From the NCBI GenBank assembly GCA_910584195.1, contig CAJTYV010000008.1, forward strand, positions 1 through 64,000: 64,000 bases of DNA, read 5' to 3'. Shown piece after piece: positions 35,960-44,846 of this stretch. The translations under genes and the position numbers were made by a program. This stretch comes from an uncultured Ruminococcus sp. (GTDB lineage: Bacteria > Bacillota > Clostridia > Oscillospirales > Ruminococcaceae). The notes under the pieces were generated by a model. It made no database searches. It saw only the letters and a program-made list of their open reading frames with translations, and was not told the DNA's origin. Numbering within the stretch: the stretch's first letter is position 1; the number at the start of each line of letters is the position of its first letter.

Positions 35960-36919
35960 TCAAATCTCCGTATTAAGTTGACAGCGATAATATGAAGCCT
36001 TATATTTTTTCCATAATTCTTCCAGTTGACTATCATTACTGCCGTCTTGTCTGTCTATAAATTCATTTACAAGCAGATTCTGTCTATTAAGATAATAATG
36101 CTGCATCTGAAAAAAAGAATCAAAACCAAAACAGGCAATGGTCATTGTGTAATCATCACCTGTGACCGCCTTTATTCTGCTGCATAAAAGTGTATGCCAC
36201 TCGTCAGGATCTTTTGCATTGATTAGTGAATCAAGAATAACATTTTCAAAATTCATAGGCGTCAAAAAGTATCCGAAACAGCCGTCTGTTGCACTTATCA
36301 GCATAACAGGCTCATTTATATTTATGACACCGCTGTGCAGAGTGAAATCTCTATCTCCGTTTGCGATATTTGTGAGAATGCCGTCCTCTCTGAGATTAGC
36401 AAATGCATCATCCGCATTCATATCAATATCATCTTTTGTAAGTTGACAGAGTCCCCTTTTGTCTAAGATAAATCCCCTCGAATCTCCTGCCCACAGATAT
36501 TCGCAAAGCAGTTCGCTTGAATCAGACTGCTTGGCAGCTATGACGCTTATTGTAGTTGGAAGACTTTTATTTAGAGTTCCGCCAATAATAACAGCATCCT
36601 GCTGTGTTATTTTTTCTTTTACTTCTTTCAGAGTTTTTGATACATATGGCTGCAATTTGGATGAATCACTCTTATTAAATAACAGATCATTATTTCTTAT
36701 AAAAATATCAACTGCATATGCAGCGGCTTGAGAACCGATCCATGCACCTTTCCTATTGCTGACTGCCGGATAACGACGAGCTCCTACTCCTCCGCAACCG
36801 TCAAAAACACCCATTACAACAATTCCATTTTGCATATTATTAAAAAAATAGGAATCTTCTCCGCAGCCGTTTATGGCTTCTTCTTCAAATATAAAAGGTC
36901 TTATAGTAGAAAGTTTCAT
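35960..36919 (-). CDS. PP2C-family protein phosphatase
   Basis: About 319 residues from the ATG at 36919. GAGGATG lies just upstream, inside the end of the vWA gene. Metal-binding motifs of the PP2C fold are visible: GEDSYFF, GVFDGCGG, SATDGCFGYF and DDYTMTI. It should dephosphorylate Ser/Thr residues, reversing the kinase encoded immediately downstream. The order vWA, PP2C, kinase with gaps of 1-10 bp is that of the TerY-P triad known from tellurite-resistance-type stress systems, though no TerC, TerD or TerZ gene is seen in the window. Confidence 0.87.
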   Translation of the reverse strand: MKLSTIRPFIFEEEAINGCGEDSYFFNNMQNGIVVMGVFDGCGGVGARRYPAVSNRKGAWIGSQAAAYAVDIFIRNNDLLFNKSDSSKLQPYVSKTLKEVKEKITQQDAVIIGGTLNKSLPTTISVIAAKQSDSSELLCEYLWAGDSRGFILDKRGLCQLTKDDIDMNADDAFANLREDGILTNIANGDRDFTLHSGVININEPVMLISATDGCFGYFLTPMNFENVILDSLINAKDPDEWHTLLCSRIKAVTGDDYTMTIACFGFDSFFQMQHYYLNRQNLLVNEFIDRQDGSNDSQLEELWKKYKASYYRCQLNTEI

Positions 36920-36929
36920 GCATTCATCC

Positions 36930-37646
36930 TCATATGCTCTCAACGATCGCACTCATAATTTGCTGATACTGTAGTTCTTTCAACCCTTCACCTGCGATGG
37001 AGGGATAGTGAACCACATTATTCCAGTTATTAATAATGTTTTCCCACGGATATTCTAATTTAGGATCGTAATCCGACTTTGCACACGGAGTATAAAGTAT
37101 CAGGCGTTTAGCCCGCATGTTCATATACCCCATTTGATCATTCTCCCACCATTCTGTTAATTCCTTAAAATCTTTTGCCATTCCGGAGGGATATAATGCT
37201 TCGTGCTTTGCGAATCCGATCGGATGTGGAGGTGCATCAGACCAAAGCACAATTATCTGTCGTTTCTTAGTGCTTGTCTTACTCCAGTCAGAGCGAATTG
37301 CATACGCAAGTGCCTCAAGACCGTCTTCCGGAGCATCTCCACCGCCGTCTGCAACTATTCCGTTTACTGTATTCGAAAATTCTCTCGAATCATCGGGCAA
37401 AGTAAAGAAATCTGTCACAAGCATTGCCTGATCTCCATCGGCAGCATAATCACGAAAAGCAATCAGCTTGATTCTCACTGATTCGACTCTCTTGTTTTTT
37501 GCATTGAGTGCATTCATCAAATCTGAGTAAAAACCTAAAGCATTAGCTTTTACCGTTTTGAGTACAGGATCCATACTTCCGGTTGCGTCGACACAAAAAA
37601 CAAGATCGACTGTATATGTCATCTGACCACGAATACTGTTCTGCAT
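36930..37646 (-). CDS. TerY-like vWA-domain protein
   Basis: This 238-residue protein is essentially a single vWA domain. The metal-ion site VFCVDATGSMDPV (Asp20, Thr22, Ser24) is complete, and GGGDAPEDGLEAL and VLWSDAPPHP supply the other loops. TerY-type vWA proteins form a core with PP2C phosphatases and kinases, sometimes together with ribbons. Here it is followed in the operon by exactly those two. An AGGAGG site precedes the ATG. It should recruit or gate phospho-substrates, but the partner is not known. Confidence 0.85.
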   Translation of the reverse strand: MQNSIRGQMTYTVDLVFCVDATGSMDPVLKTVKANALGFYSDLMNALNAKNKRVESVRIKLIAFRDYAADGDQAMLVTDFFTLPDDSREFSNTVNGIVADGGGDAPEDGLEALAYAIRSDWSKTSTKKRQIIVLWSDAPPHPIGFAKHEALYPSGMAKDFKELTEWWENDQMGYMNMRAKRLILYTPCAKSDYDPKLEYPWENIINNWNNVVHYPSIAGEGLKELQYQQIMSAIVESI

Positions 37647-37661
37647 AAAAATACCTCCTGA

Positions 37662-38183
37662 TTATAACGCTGATGGTTTGTGAAAATTTCTTTCCGCAGC
37701 TTTAATTTCTTCTTCTTTGATTTTTTCACCTGATGATGTTGTTCTCATAGAAGAACGCATTGATGATGAACTTTCTTCAGGCGATGATATTGCTGAAACC
37801 GATACCGGTTCATAAATAGGTTCAGCAGCAGTTTCTGAAACATAATCTGTTTTAGCCGTAGATATAGAAACAGCTTCTTCTGTTGATGCACCACACATAG
37901 AACATACCTCTGCTTCATCCGGAAGAATGGCATTGCATTTTGAACATCTGTTAAGAAGCGTTTCAAAAACATGTCCGCAACTACAGCAAAAATTAGAATC
38001 ATCATCAACCATTTCGCCACATTCCGGACATAATTTACCTCCCCCGCACTCTAATGATGCTTTAGGTGGTATAGCAGTTCCGCATTCCATGCAAAACATA
38101 CTATCAGCTTCAAGCGCTGCACCGCAGCTCGTACAGCAGTTTTCGCCTGCTCTATCTTTCTTTTTTTTGTTAAAAAACCCCAT
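37662..38183 (-). CDS. Multi zinc-ribbon protein
   Basis: This 173-residue protein has three consecutive double-CxxC ribbons: CCTSCGAALEADSMFCMECG at about 16-35, LCPECGEMVDDDSNFCCSCG at about 51-70, and CSKCNAILPDEAEVCSMCG at about 79-97. A Ser/Thr/Glu-rich tail follows with many possible phosphorylation sites (SSSSMRSSMRTTSSGEK). Because it lies directly upstream of the vWA-PP2C-kinase triad, it is a good candidate for the kinase substrate, comparable to ribbon proteins with FHA-recruiting tails. No enzyme domain is present. Confidence 0.7.
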   Translation of the reverse strand: MGFFNKKKKDRAGENCCTSCGAALEADSMFCMECGTAIPPKASLECGGGKLCPECGEMVDDDSNFCCSCGHVFETLLNRCSKCNAILPDEAEVCSMCGASTEEAVSISTAKTDYVSETAAEPIYEPVSVSAISSPEESSSSMRSSMRTTSSGEKIKEEEIKAAERNFHKPSAL

Positions 38184-38203
38184 TTTTAATATTTCTCCTT
38201 TGA

Positions 38204-38719
38204 TTATTCATTATAGCTTTCATCATAGCAATCGGCAGCAAAATTTATCATGTTTCTTGCAAGCTGATATGGAACTATAAACAATCCCAGAAATGCAGCT
38301 ACAAAGAGCTTTACAGTAAAGTAAATTAGCCATCCGGCAATTGGCATCCACACAAACATTGCAGGCGTAAGAAAATTAATAAATCTCCATCCATAAATTA
38401 TTGCAAACAATACAGTAATTGGTGCAATAAATGGAATTTCAATTGATAATGCTACAAGTCCGAACGCTATAAGGTAAACGATGATATATGTAAGCATCTT
38501 TCCTAAAGCACTTCCAACCATTCTGCCAAATACTCTTACAACCGCATTTCCTTTTTTTACCGCTTTTGGATTAGGCTTTACAGACACTTCTTTTTTATAA
38601 GAAGTCATAGATTTTTTGGCTGCAGATTTAGTATTTCTCTCCACAGGCATAGGATTGCCGCATTTATTGCAGAATTTTGCATTTTCCCTGACTGCCGTTC
38701 CGCATCTCTTACAAAACAT
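38204..38719 (-). CDS. Zinc-ribbon multi-pass membrane protein
   Basis: This 171-residue protein opens with the ribbon MFCKRCGTAVRENAKFCNKC, then a basic linker (about 30-65) and three to four membrane helices from about 72 on (MLTYIIVYLIAFGLVALSI, ITVLFAIIYGWRF, MPIAGWLIYFTVKLFVAAF). It probably anchors or senses at the membrane. Ribbon similarity to its neighbours suggests homotypic ribbon contacts. No family is recognised. Confidence 0.6.
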   Translation of the reverse strand: MFCKRCGTAVRENAKFCNKCGNPMPVERNTKSAAKKSMTSYKKEVSVKPNPKAVKKGNAVVRVFGRMVGSALGKMLTYIIVYLIAFGLVALSIEIPFIAPITVLFAIIYGWRFINFLTPAMFVWMPIAGWLIYFTVKLFVAAFLGLFIVPYQLARNMINFAADCYDESYNE

Positions 38720-38799
38720 ATAGTACGCCTCCTGTCAGATAATCAACCTGTATGTTATCTGATTAATTCTGTTTTTTCTATTCCATAGATGAAACTCTT

Positions 38800-39894
38800 T
38801 TAAATGATTCTGCTATTTAAGAAATAGTCTACTCTTTGATAATAAAGTGACTCTCTTGCCATTTCCGTTTGTAATTCAGAATTATGAGCAGAAATCCTTG
38901 CATAATCATTCATCTTATCCAGATGCATAGCATTACACTCTAAAAGTCTTTCGTTTCGCTCTAGTTGATCTAAAATCTGACTCTGCTGTGCAATGATATA
39001 TTCCTGATTATTTATGACCTGATTCACAGCTGTAATAAGATCATCTAAACGATTGACTATTTGATCAAGTTTATAATGCCCCAAAGCAGTTGTCAGAGAT
39101 TCTCTGGACGAGGACATAAATTCATGAAGAAATAATACGCCATTCAAGCAGCGGCAGTTTGATTCAGGATTTGATGAGTAGGGAATCAAATTAAAGCTAT
39201 ATCCTGCGTCACGGAGTTTTCTATAGCGATTTATATTTCTGTCAAGTCCTGTAATAAGAGGTATACATTCTTCTTCCATTTTTTTATACTCATTTGTTTT
39301 TTGAATTTTCATTCGTTCATATTCGTCTTGTGCTTGCTGCAATAATATTTCCTTTTCATGCTTTTCAGCCAATGCAGCTTTGTAACATCTTTTGTTTTCT
39401 TTATTATCAGCGTTTATTGCCAAAAGAGCACCAATTATTAAGCCTACCGGAAGTCCTATTATAATTCCCGCAAAGAATCCTCCAACAAACAACGTTATTA
39501 TACCAACAACAATAGCACCAATAGCTGCTCCACCCACTACACTGTCGACATCTATTTTACCTTTTTTGATGCTTTTGGAAACCTCGTTTTGTAATGAATT
39601 AATAAGTTTTTGCTCTTCCCACAAATTCGTTTCTTCTTCTTTTGCATGAAGCGCTTCTTTCAGTTGTTCCCTTTTTCGTTCTGATTCATAAATGATCGTC
39701 TCAACCATTCGCATATTATTCAAATAAATAACAATCGCGTCACGACTGATTTCACCGGAATCTGAATTTGTTGAAACAAGACTTGAATTTGATTTCACCG
39801 AATTCACTCGCTCCGGTACATTCACTCTCGCTCCGCATTTTTTGCAAAACTTACTTTTTTCTGACAAGGGTTGTCCGCATTCATTACAAATCAT
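38800..39894 (-). CDS. Zinc-ribbon, coiled-coil, glycine-zipper membrane protein
   Basis: This 364-residue protein is the first gene of the island operon. A ribbon (MICNECGQPLSEKSKFCKKC) is followed by a coiled coil at about 60-110, a glycine-rich hydrophobic hairpin at about 119-160 (IGAIVVGIITLFVGGFFAG, GLPVGLIIGALLAI), a second coiled coil to about 215 and a C-terminal helical part. Glycine-zipper hairpins occur in membrane pores and in lysis proteins, so it may form or gate a channel, but that is inference. AGGAGGAAG precedes the ATG. Confidence 0.6.
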   Translation of the reverse strand: MICNECGQPLSEKSKFCKKCGARVNVPERVNSVKSNSSLVSTNSDSGEISRDAIVIYLNNMRMVETIIYESERKREQLKEALHAKEEETNLWEEQKLINSLQNEVSKSIKKGKIDVDSVVGGAAIGAIVVGIITLFVGGFFAGIIIGLPVGLIIGALLAINADNKENKRCYKAALAEKHEKEILLQQAQDEYERMKIQKTNEYKKMEEECIPLITGLDRNINRYRKLRDAGYSFNLIPYSSNPESNCRCLNGVLFLHEFMSSSRESLTTALGHYKLDQIVNRLDDLITAVNQVINNQEYIIAQQSQILDQLERNERLLECNAMHLDKMNDYARISAHNSELQTEMARESLYYQRVDYFLNSRII

Positions 39895-39962
39895 TTGTCT
39901 TCCTCCTGCTTCTTAATACAGTAATTCTTTACTCGGTTCTTTATATTCTTCCTTAAAGTTAT

Positions 39963-39986
39963 GACACCATTTAAACAAATGGGGTC
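39963..39986 (-). promoter_or_regulatory. 24-bp dyad in the island promoter region
   Basis: GACACCATTT and AAATGGGGTC form an imperfect dyad around a 4-nt centre, 70-90 bp upstream of the first ribbon gene. A weak TTGACC overlaps its upstream edge on the minus strand, so the dyad sits where a repressor would act. Confidence 0.4.
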
Positions 39987-40170
39987 AAGAAGAAAAACAA
40001 TGGTGCATGTTGAATAATAACGACCATTGCTCTAAACAAATAAGAGTAACAATATTTTTAAGCAAATTATAATATGAACGTCATTGCTTTAACACCAGTT
40101 TATCACACATTCATGTAAAAAACAACATTTTCCAAAAAGCTGAGAAATTAGAGAGCAAATAGAGAATTTC

Positions 40171-40204
40171 AAAAAACCGCCTGTTATGTGATAACAAGCG
40201 GTTT
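40171..40204. terminator. Terminator of the NB-ARC gene
   Basis: AAACCGCCTGTTAT pairs with ATAACAAGCGGTTT (one mismatch) around GTG. It separates the NB-ARC gene from the ribbon operon. Confidence 0.8.
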
Positions 40205-40208
40205 ACAA

Positions 40209-42731
40209 TTATTTATCTTCAATTGTCTGTATTTTCTGTAAAATTTTATCATAAAGTTTCTTATTTTTGAATGGCATTTTTTCAAGATGTTCCAGCGCAG
40301 TTCTGTATTGTGCGAGTGCTGAAGGAGTATCGTCAAGTTTTAAGTATATATCGCCAAGTTCAGTCCTCACACGGATTAATATTATATCATACTCGCCGAA
40401 AAACTCTGCCCATATTCTCAATGCATCTTTCATATGTTTAACAGCTTCATCTATAGAACCTCGTTCAACTGCGAGCTTTCCTCTTATGTATTCAGCCAGA
40501 TAATATGTATAGTTGTATCTCATATTACTGTTTTCATTATTTGCGATTTCCAGATAATAAGAAGCTTTCTTATGATCATTACGATAAATTTCGAGCCACG
40601 CAAGATTACTATAAAATGGTGCGGTATTCACCATTAAAGGAGAGAATACGCCTTTTAAAGATTTGCATATTGAAATTGCTTCCAGACAAAGATTTTCCAC
40701 TTTGTCAGACAATTCAGTATTGTCGCATAAATCATAATTCGCAAGCAATGCACCAGTAATCGCAAAATTTGTATCGGAAATATATAAAGTTTCTCTTTCA
40801 CTTCTGCTTTTAAGTTCAAGAATCATTTTCCTGCCTTGTTCCATAAGATAAATAGCTTCCTCCACATCTCCATACCTTCTTTTTGCACATCCCATACGCA
40901 CAAGCATTCTTGCGGTTCTGAAATGATTTTCGCCATATACAGCTTTATAGATGTCATAGAGTTTTTCTGTAATTGGTAATGAAATGTGATGATAGTTGAA
41001 GTGAGATAAATGCAAATCAAGCCACTCATAAAATTCCCATAAATCAGCGGTAGGTTCAGAAAATGTATTGTATAAATGCATAACTATTTTCTGAATTTCC
41101 TTTTTGTAATCATAGGTTCCATAATAGCACTCAGCCGATGAATATTCTTTCATAAGACCATCTATGAAATTCTTGCATTTAATTAAATCAGGCTTGCACG
41201 AAATAAGAACAGTTTCTTTTATGAGGGTATGCAGATAAATTCTATCATAGGATTCTGAAATCCACGAACGCTCAACAAGTTTATTGATAGAATTAAAATT
41301 TTTAAGGCTGCAGGACTGCTTAAATGAGCGTTTATTAATTCCCGACAATGGCATTAATGAAAGGCACATCAGAATATACTTTTCTTCATCGTCCAGTGCA
41401 GAAACATTGAAAAGTGTAAGCATATGTTGAGATAAAGTCTGATACTCTTTGCTATGGTTAGGCATAATAAATTTTTCTTCAAATTCATCCTCTTCACTTT
41501 TGGATAAAATATCAAACATTTCTTTTGGCGTCATGCAGGCGGATCTCATCTGTTTTGCAATAAGTTCAATCGCCATCGTGTGACCGCAAAACATCTCAAT
41601 AATCCTGTCTGTATAAATAAAATCATTTATATCTTTGCCATAATATGCGGCAAAGATGTCTCTCAAGACCGTTTTATCAGTAATTTCTTCAATCAATTTC
41701 GTCTGCTGCTGATAAATTACAGAATAGTCACATCTTGTTGTAACAATAAGACGTAACGGCAATGTAATAAGATTCTCGATTTCCATTGAAATAAAATCAA
41801 GGTTGTCAATAATTACAAGAGTTTTGTCATCTGCAATTTCTTTGATTTTTGCAATTTTACGGCAGAAAAAATCTTCATCACTCTCGTTTGGCATTTGTTC
41901 TGAAACAAACGGTACAGTCAACGTAAATACGCTGTTGTCGTTGATTAAATTCACAAGTGAATCTGTACATTCCGCAAATACAATTGTATTATATTCTGAT
42001 TTGTATGTTTCGGCATACTGCTTTGCACATTCGCTCTTGCCTATACCACCCATGCCTTTAAGAAAAATGAAGTGATTTCCGGAAATAAAATATTCATGAA
42101 TATCGTCAATAACCGAATCTCTGCCCATAAATACAGGTCTGCACGGCTTTATATGGGAAACAAGCCTGACATCTTTCTTTAATAGATTGTGCTCAGATTT
42201 TTTACTGATCGCATAAATATCTTCAATATACACAATGCATTCACCGTAAATTGACCATAAAATCATCATTAAAAGGACTTCGGCACATTTATTTTCCTCA
42301 AGACACACATTTAAAAAATTGGTAAACGGATCTGGCATTGCATCAATATCCAGTTCAATGAGGCTAAAAATTTCGTGATGTCGGTTCAAAGCGGAATTTT
42401 CAGTTATCTTTTTAATTATTTCAATCATTTCATTAAAAGCAGTATCACACAGTAATAGTTCTGCCCAGTAGTTTAAATCACGCGTCTTATCCCTTTGCTT
42501 TGTCGCATAACTCTCACTCGACTTACAATAATTTTTAGTAATATTGCCATTTATAAAAAAGGACTTATGCTTTTCTATGCTATACGATTTATAAAATGTC
42601 ATTCCCTCTTTCGCCAATGGGGAAAATATTTTATTTAAAAATTCGACATCTTCCATTTCAGGACAAATGATATTTTTAATTTTTTTCAAAGTAATTTTGT
42701 TTTCATATAAATCTAGTCTCAGAAAAATCAC
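40209..42731 (-). CDS. NB-ARC/STAND ATPase with C-terminal TPR repeats
   Basis: This 840-residue protein has Walker A LKGMGGIGKSECA (Gly226-Lys232), Walker B TLVIIDNLDFI (305-315), and the sensor RLIVTTRCDY (327-336), followed by a winged-helix-like region. From about 560 it has tetratricopeptide repeats (FRTARMLVRMGCAKRRYGDV, SALAQYRTALEHLEKM). The N-terminal 190 residues are an unrecognised helical domain, possibly the effector. Proteins of this plan (SWACOS/AP-ATPase class) sense a ligand with TPRs and oligomerise. It lies upstream of the ribbon-kinase-caspase island on the same strand but has its own terminator. The GTG start follows GCAGAGGT; a later ATG cannot be excluded. Confidence 0.82.
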   Translation of the reverse strand: MIFLRLDLYENKITLKKIKNIICPEMEDVEFLNKIFSPLAKEGMTFYKSYSIEKHKSFFINGNITKNYCKSSESYATKQRDKTRDLNYWAELLLCDTAFNEMIEIIKKITENSALNRHHEIFSLIELDIDAMPDPFTNFLNVCLEENKCAEVLLMMILWSIYGECIVYIEDIYAISKKSEHNLLKKDVRLVSHIKPCRPVFMGRDSVIDDIHEYFISGNHFIFLKGMGGIGKSECAKQYAETYKSEYNTIVFAECTDSLVNLINDNSVFTLTVPFVSEQMPNESDEDFFCRKIAKIKEIADDKTLVIIDNLDFISMEIENLITLPLRLIVTTRCDYSVIYQQQTKLIEEITDKTVLRDIFAAYYGKDINDFIYTDRIIEMFCGHTMAIELIAKQMRSACMTPKEMFDILSKSEEDEFEEKFIMPNHSKEYQTLSQHMLTLFNVSALDDEEKYILMCLSLMPLSGINKRSFKQSCSLKNFNSINKLVERSWISESYDRIYLHTLIKETVLISCKPDLIKCKNFIDGLMKEYSSAECYYGTYDYKKEIQKIVMHLYNTFSEPTADLWEFYEWLDLHLSHFNYHHISLPITEKLYDIYKAVYGENHFRTARMLVRMGCAKRRYGDVEEAIYLMEQGRKMILELKSRSERETLYISDTNFAITGALLANYDLCDNTELSDKVENLCLEAISICKSLKGVFSPLMVNTAPFYSNLAWLEIYRNDHKKASYYLEIANNENSNMRYNYTYYLAEYIRGKLAVERGSIDEAVKHMKDALRIWAEFFGEYDIILIRVRTELGDIYLKLDDTPSALAQYRTALEHLEKMPFKNKKLYDKILQKIQTIEDK

Positions 42732-43221
42732 ACCTCTGCAATATATCAGTAATTCCCATTATTATATGTTTTCCGTTAAAAGCCAATAAACCTTACAATA
42801 TTATAGCATATGATTTAAAAAAAGTAAATATCTCTCAAAAACATTGAGAAATTTCTCCAAAGCAGAGAACAAGGGATTTTTCATTGCGTTCAGAGTGTGA
42901 GCGACTGTAAAATGTTAGTCGACATCATGATTCTCCCTCCAATGATATTGACAGCCAATTTATTCTTTGATTGCAAATGTCAGCATGTACTTTTCATTTT
43001 TCGTTTATCGTTATGTACTATTATATCATACTCGGCATATCTTTTTAATAGTCAGACAGGATTTATGATATCTTCATACAATCAACGGCGTGAGTTATGA
43101 ACGCATACAGTATTTTGAACGTCAAAAACATCTCCCCGACCGTAAATCCGATGTTGAATTTCTGATTGGGGAGATTTTGTAATATTAAGTTTTGTGTGTT
43201 AATTAATCGCCAAGCAAATCT
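42732..43221. other. Intergenic region upstream of the NB-ARC gene
   Basis: About 490 bp. A short frame near 43090-43185 (YERIQYFERQKHLPDRKSD) ends in TAA and may be the end of a lost gene, but I cannot identify it. Nothing else is supported. Confidence 0.35.
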
Positions 43222-43341
43222 ATGATTTGTTCTTCGGTAAAACCTTTTTACGCCATTTGTCGTTCTTTCCCTGAAATCTTCCTCTTTATTGACCTGCATT
43301 TCAATATTGACGATTCTTCCGTCCACATCAAGTTTCAGCAT
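43222..43341 (-). pseudogene. Rpn/PD-(D/E)XK transposase-nuclease remnant
   Basis: LDVDGRIVNIEMQVNKEEDF matches the catalytic segment of Rpn-family nucleases (DGxxxNIEMQ). Only about 40 residues remain before the match is lost. Confidence 0.5.
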
Positions 43342-43434
43342 TATAAGAATGAACTGAAAAACGCCTTTGTCTCAGCTTTAAACAGGCTTATATCCGACAG
43401 CGAATCATATCTTGAAACTTTGCAGAATAATATT
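43342..43434 (+). pseudogene. Possible serine-recombinase C-terminal fragment
   Basis: NELKNAFVSALNRLISDSES and YLETLQNNI resemble the helical end of large serine recombinases. The stretch is only about 31 codons and joins directly to the alcohol dehydrogenase remnant in another frame, so the call is weak. Confidence 0.3.
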
Positions 43435-43936
43435 ACTTACCGATCCTGCAAATTACGATGCCAGAGCAAATATTATGTGGGCAGGAACGGTAGCACACAC
43501 GAATATTGTCGGAGTAGGCAGAGAGCAAGACTGGAACAGCCATGGCATTGAACACGAGTTGTCTGCACTCTACGACTGTGCACACGGTGCAGGACTTGCG
43601 GTTATAATGCCTGCATGGATGGAATTTGTGTATAAGCATAATGTCCTGCGGTTCGCACAGGCAGCAGTTCGTATCTAGGGCTGTCAGATGGATTTTGAGC
43701 AGCCGGAAAACACGGCGAGAGAGGGTATCAAAAGATTCCGCAGTTTTCTCCATGGTATCGGAATGCCATTGACATTCGCTGAACTTTGGGCAAGAGAAGA
43801 AGATATTCCGCTGCTTGTGGAGAAATTCGGCATCGGCGATGGAAAAACAAGCGGTTTTATGAAACTGTCCGGTAATGATATTGCAAAAATATATCAGATC
43901 GCTGTAAAGCCTGAACTTATGGGAATTTCCGATTAA
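43433..43936 (+). pseudogene. Iron-containing alcohol dehydrogenase, C-terminal third
   Basis: The frame reads DPANYDARANIMWAGTVAHT, VGREQDWNSHGIEHELSALY, AHGAGLAVIMPAWM, then GCQMDFEQPENTAREGI and KTSGFMKLSGNDI, the C-terminal helical domain of Fe-ADH / butanol dehydrogenases. An in-frame TAG at 43676-43678 replaces the codon where the family has Trp (VWGCQMDFE), consistent with TGG to TAG. The N-terminal NAD-binding part is missing. It cannot be functional. Confidence 0.8.
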
Positions 43937-44195
43937 GGTGACAATATTTTTTTACCTATCACATAATGTCGGAAAAAATAGTTACTTCTGAGCCAAATAT
44001 AAGAACCTTCTCTCATAGGGACATCGCACGTGACAGTAGGTAGATTCATCTGCTATTATCTAACTTCCCTACTCCACCCGGTCGATTCTTTGATATTGTG
44101 TAACCGTCAACGATATGTTTACCGAACGTGAGAATGTAACTTCGATGGCTGGACCGAGATCGCAGGGCAGGACGATTACGACCGATTTTAGCTAT

Positions 44196-44222
44196 AAAAA
44201 TCCCACTTTTACAGTGGGATTC
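44196..44222. terminator. Hairpin terminator after the PIN gene
   Basis: AATCCCAC pairs with GTGGGATT over a 7-nt loop, flanked by A and T runs. It ends the minus-strand toxin-antitoxin unit. The roughly 260 bp before it (43937-44195) contain no gene I can support. Confidence 0.7.
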
Positions 44223-44226
44223 TCTA

Positions 44227-44655
44227 TTATTCGTTCTCTTCCTCGGCTATTTTCTGAATCAATTCATCGGGAGTAAAAACAGCAACAACAGATTTTGAAT
44301 AATCCTTTGTGTTTCTTGTCACGATGGCATCCATTTGTGTGCGAAGTGCTGTTTCAACCATGACGGCATCCTCATAATCAGACACTTCTGATGAGAGGGC
44401 ATATTTGCAGTCTGTTCCTGCTGCATCTGCAAGATCAAACAATTTGAATAAGCGGCTCAAAATATCTCTTGTTGCCTTATCATTATGCGTAAGACGATGT
44501 GTCATATAATAAATGTCTATAACAGATTTTGCTGTGATGAATCCGTCGAACTTTCTGTTGGCAGCCAACAAGAAAATATTCTGTGCATTTTTATTGAACG
44601 GCTCACAGTTTTGTAATGCATCAATAATGATGCAGGTATCTATCAGAATTCTCAT
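44227..44655 (-). CDS. PIN-domain toxin (VapC-like)
   Basis: This 142-residue protein has the four acidic residues of the PIN active site: ILIDTCIIIDAL (Asp6 region), SVIDIYY, YEDAVMVETAL and DAIVTRNTKDY. PIN toxins are Mg2+-dependent ribonucleases that cut tRNA or rRNA. It overlaps the antitoxin gene by 4 bp. Length and motif spacing are normal, so the toxin itself looks intact even though its antitoxin gene has lost its 5' end. Confidence 0.85.
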   Translation of the reverse strand: MRILIDTCIIIDALQNCEPFNKNAQNIFLLAANRKFDGFITAKSVIDIYYMTHRLTHNDKATRDILSRLFKLFDLADAAGTDCKYALSSEVSDYEDAVMVETALRTQMDAIVTRNTKDYSKSVVAVFTPDELIQKIAEEENE

Positions 44656-44840
44656 ATGATGTTTCTTCGTTCCTTCTGTGCTTCTTCCAATGTCATGCCA
44701 TCAGGAATGCCGCCAAAAAGGGACTTTGCAATATCAACTCTGTCCTGATTTGGATTAGAAAGTTTTGCAACAACTTTTCCATTCTTGGTGATATAGATAT
44801 CCTCAGTCTGAGAAAGCATTAGATATTTACCGAGATTCAT
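44652..44840 (-). pseudogene. Phd/YefM-like antitoxin with 5' end replaced by an IS
   Basis: Residues MNLGKYLMLSQTEDIYITKN then GKVVAKL match the second helix and strand of Phd/YefM-type antitoxins. The usual first part (about 10 residues ending in DFK) is cut: codons for FK are still readable upstream, and the IS3-like left end begins at 44847. A product could start at the internal ATG at 44840, losing part of the DNA-binding face. The C-terminal toxin-binding part is complete. Confidence 0.65.
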
Positions 44841-44846
44841 TTTGAA

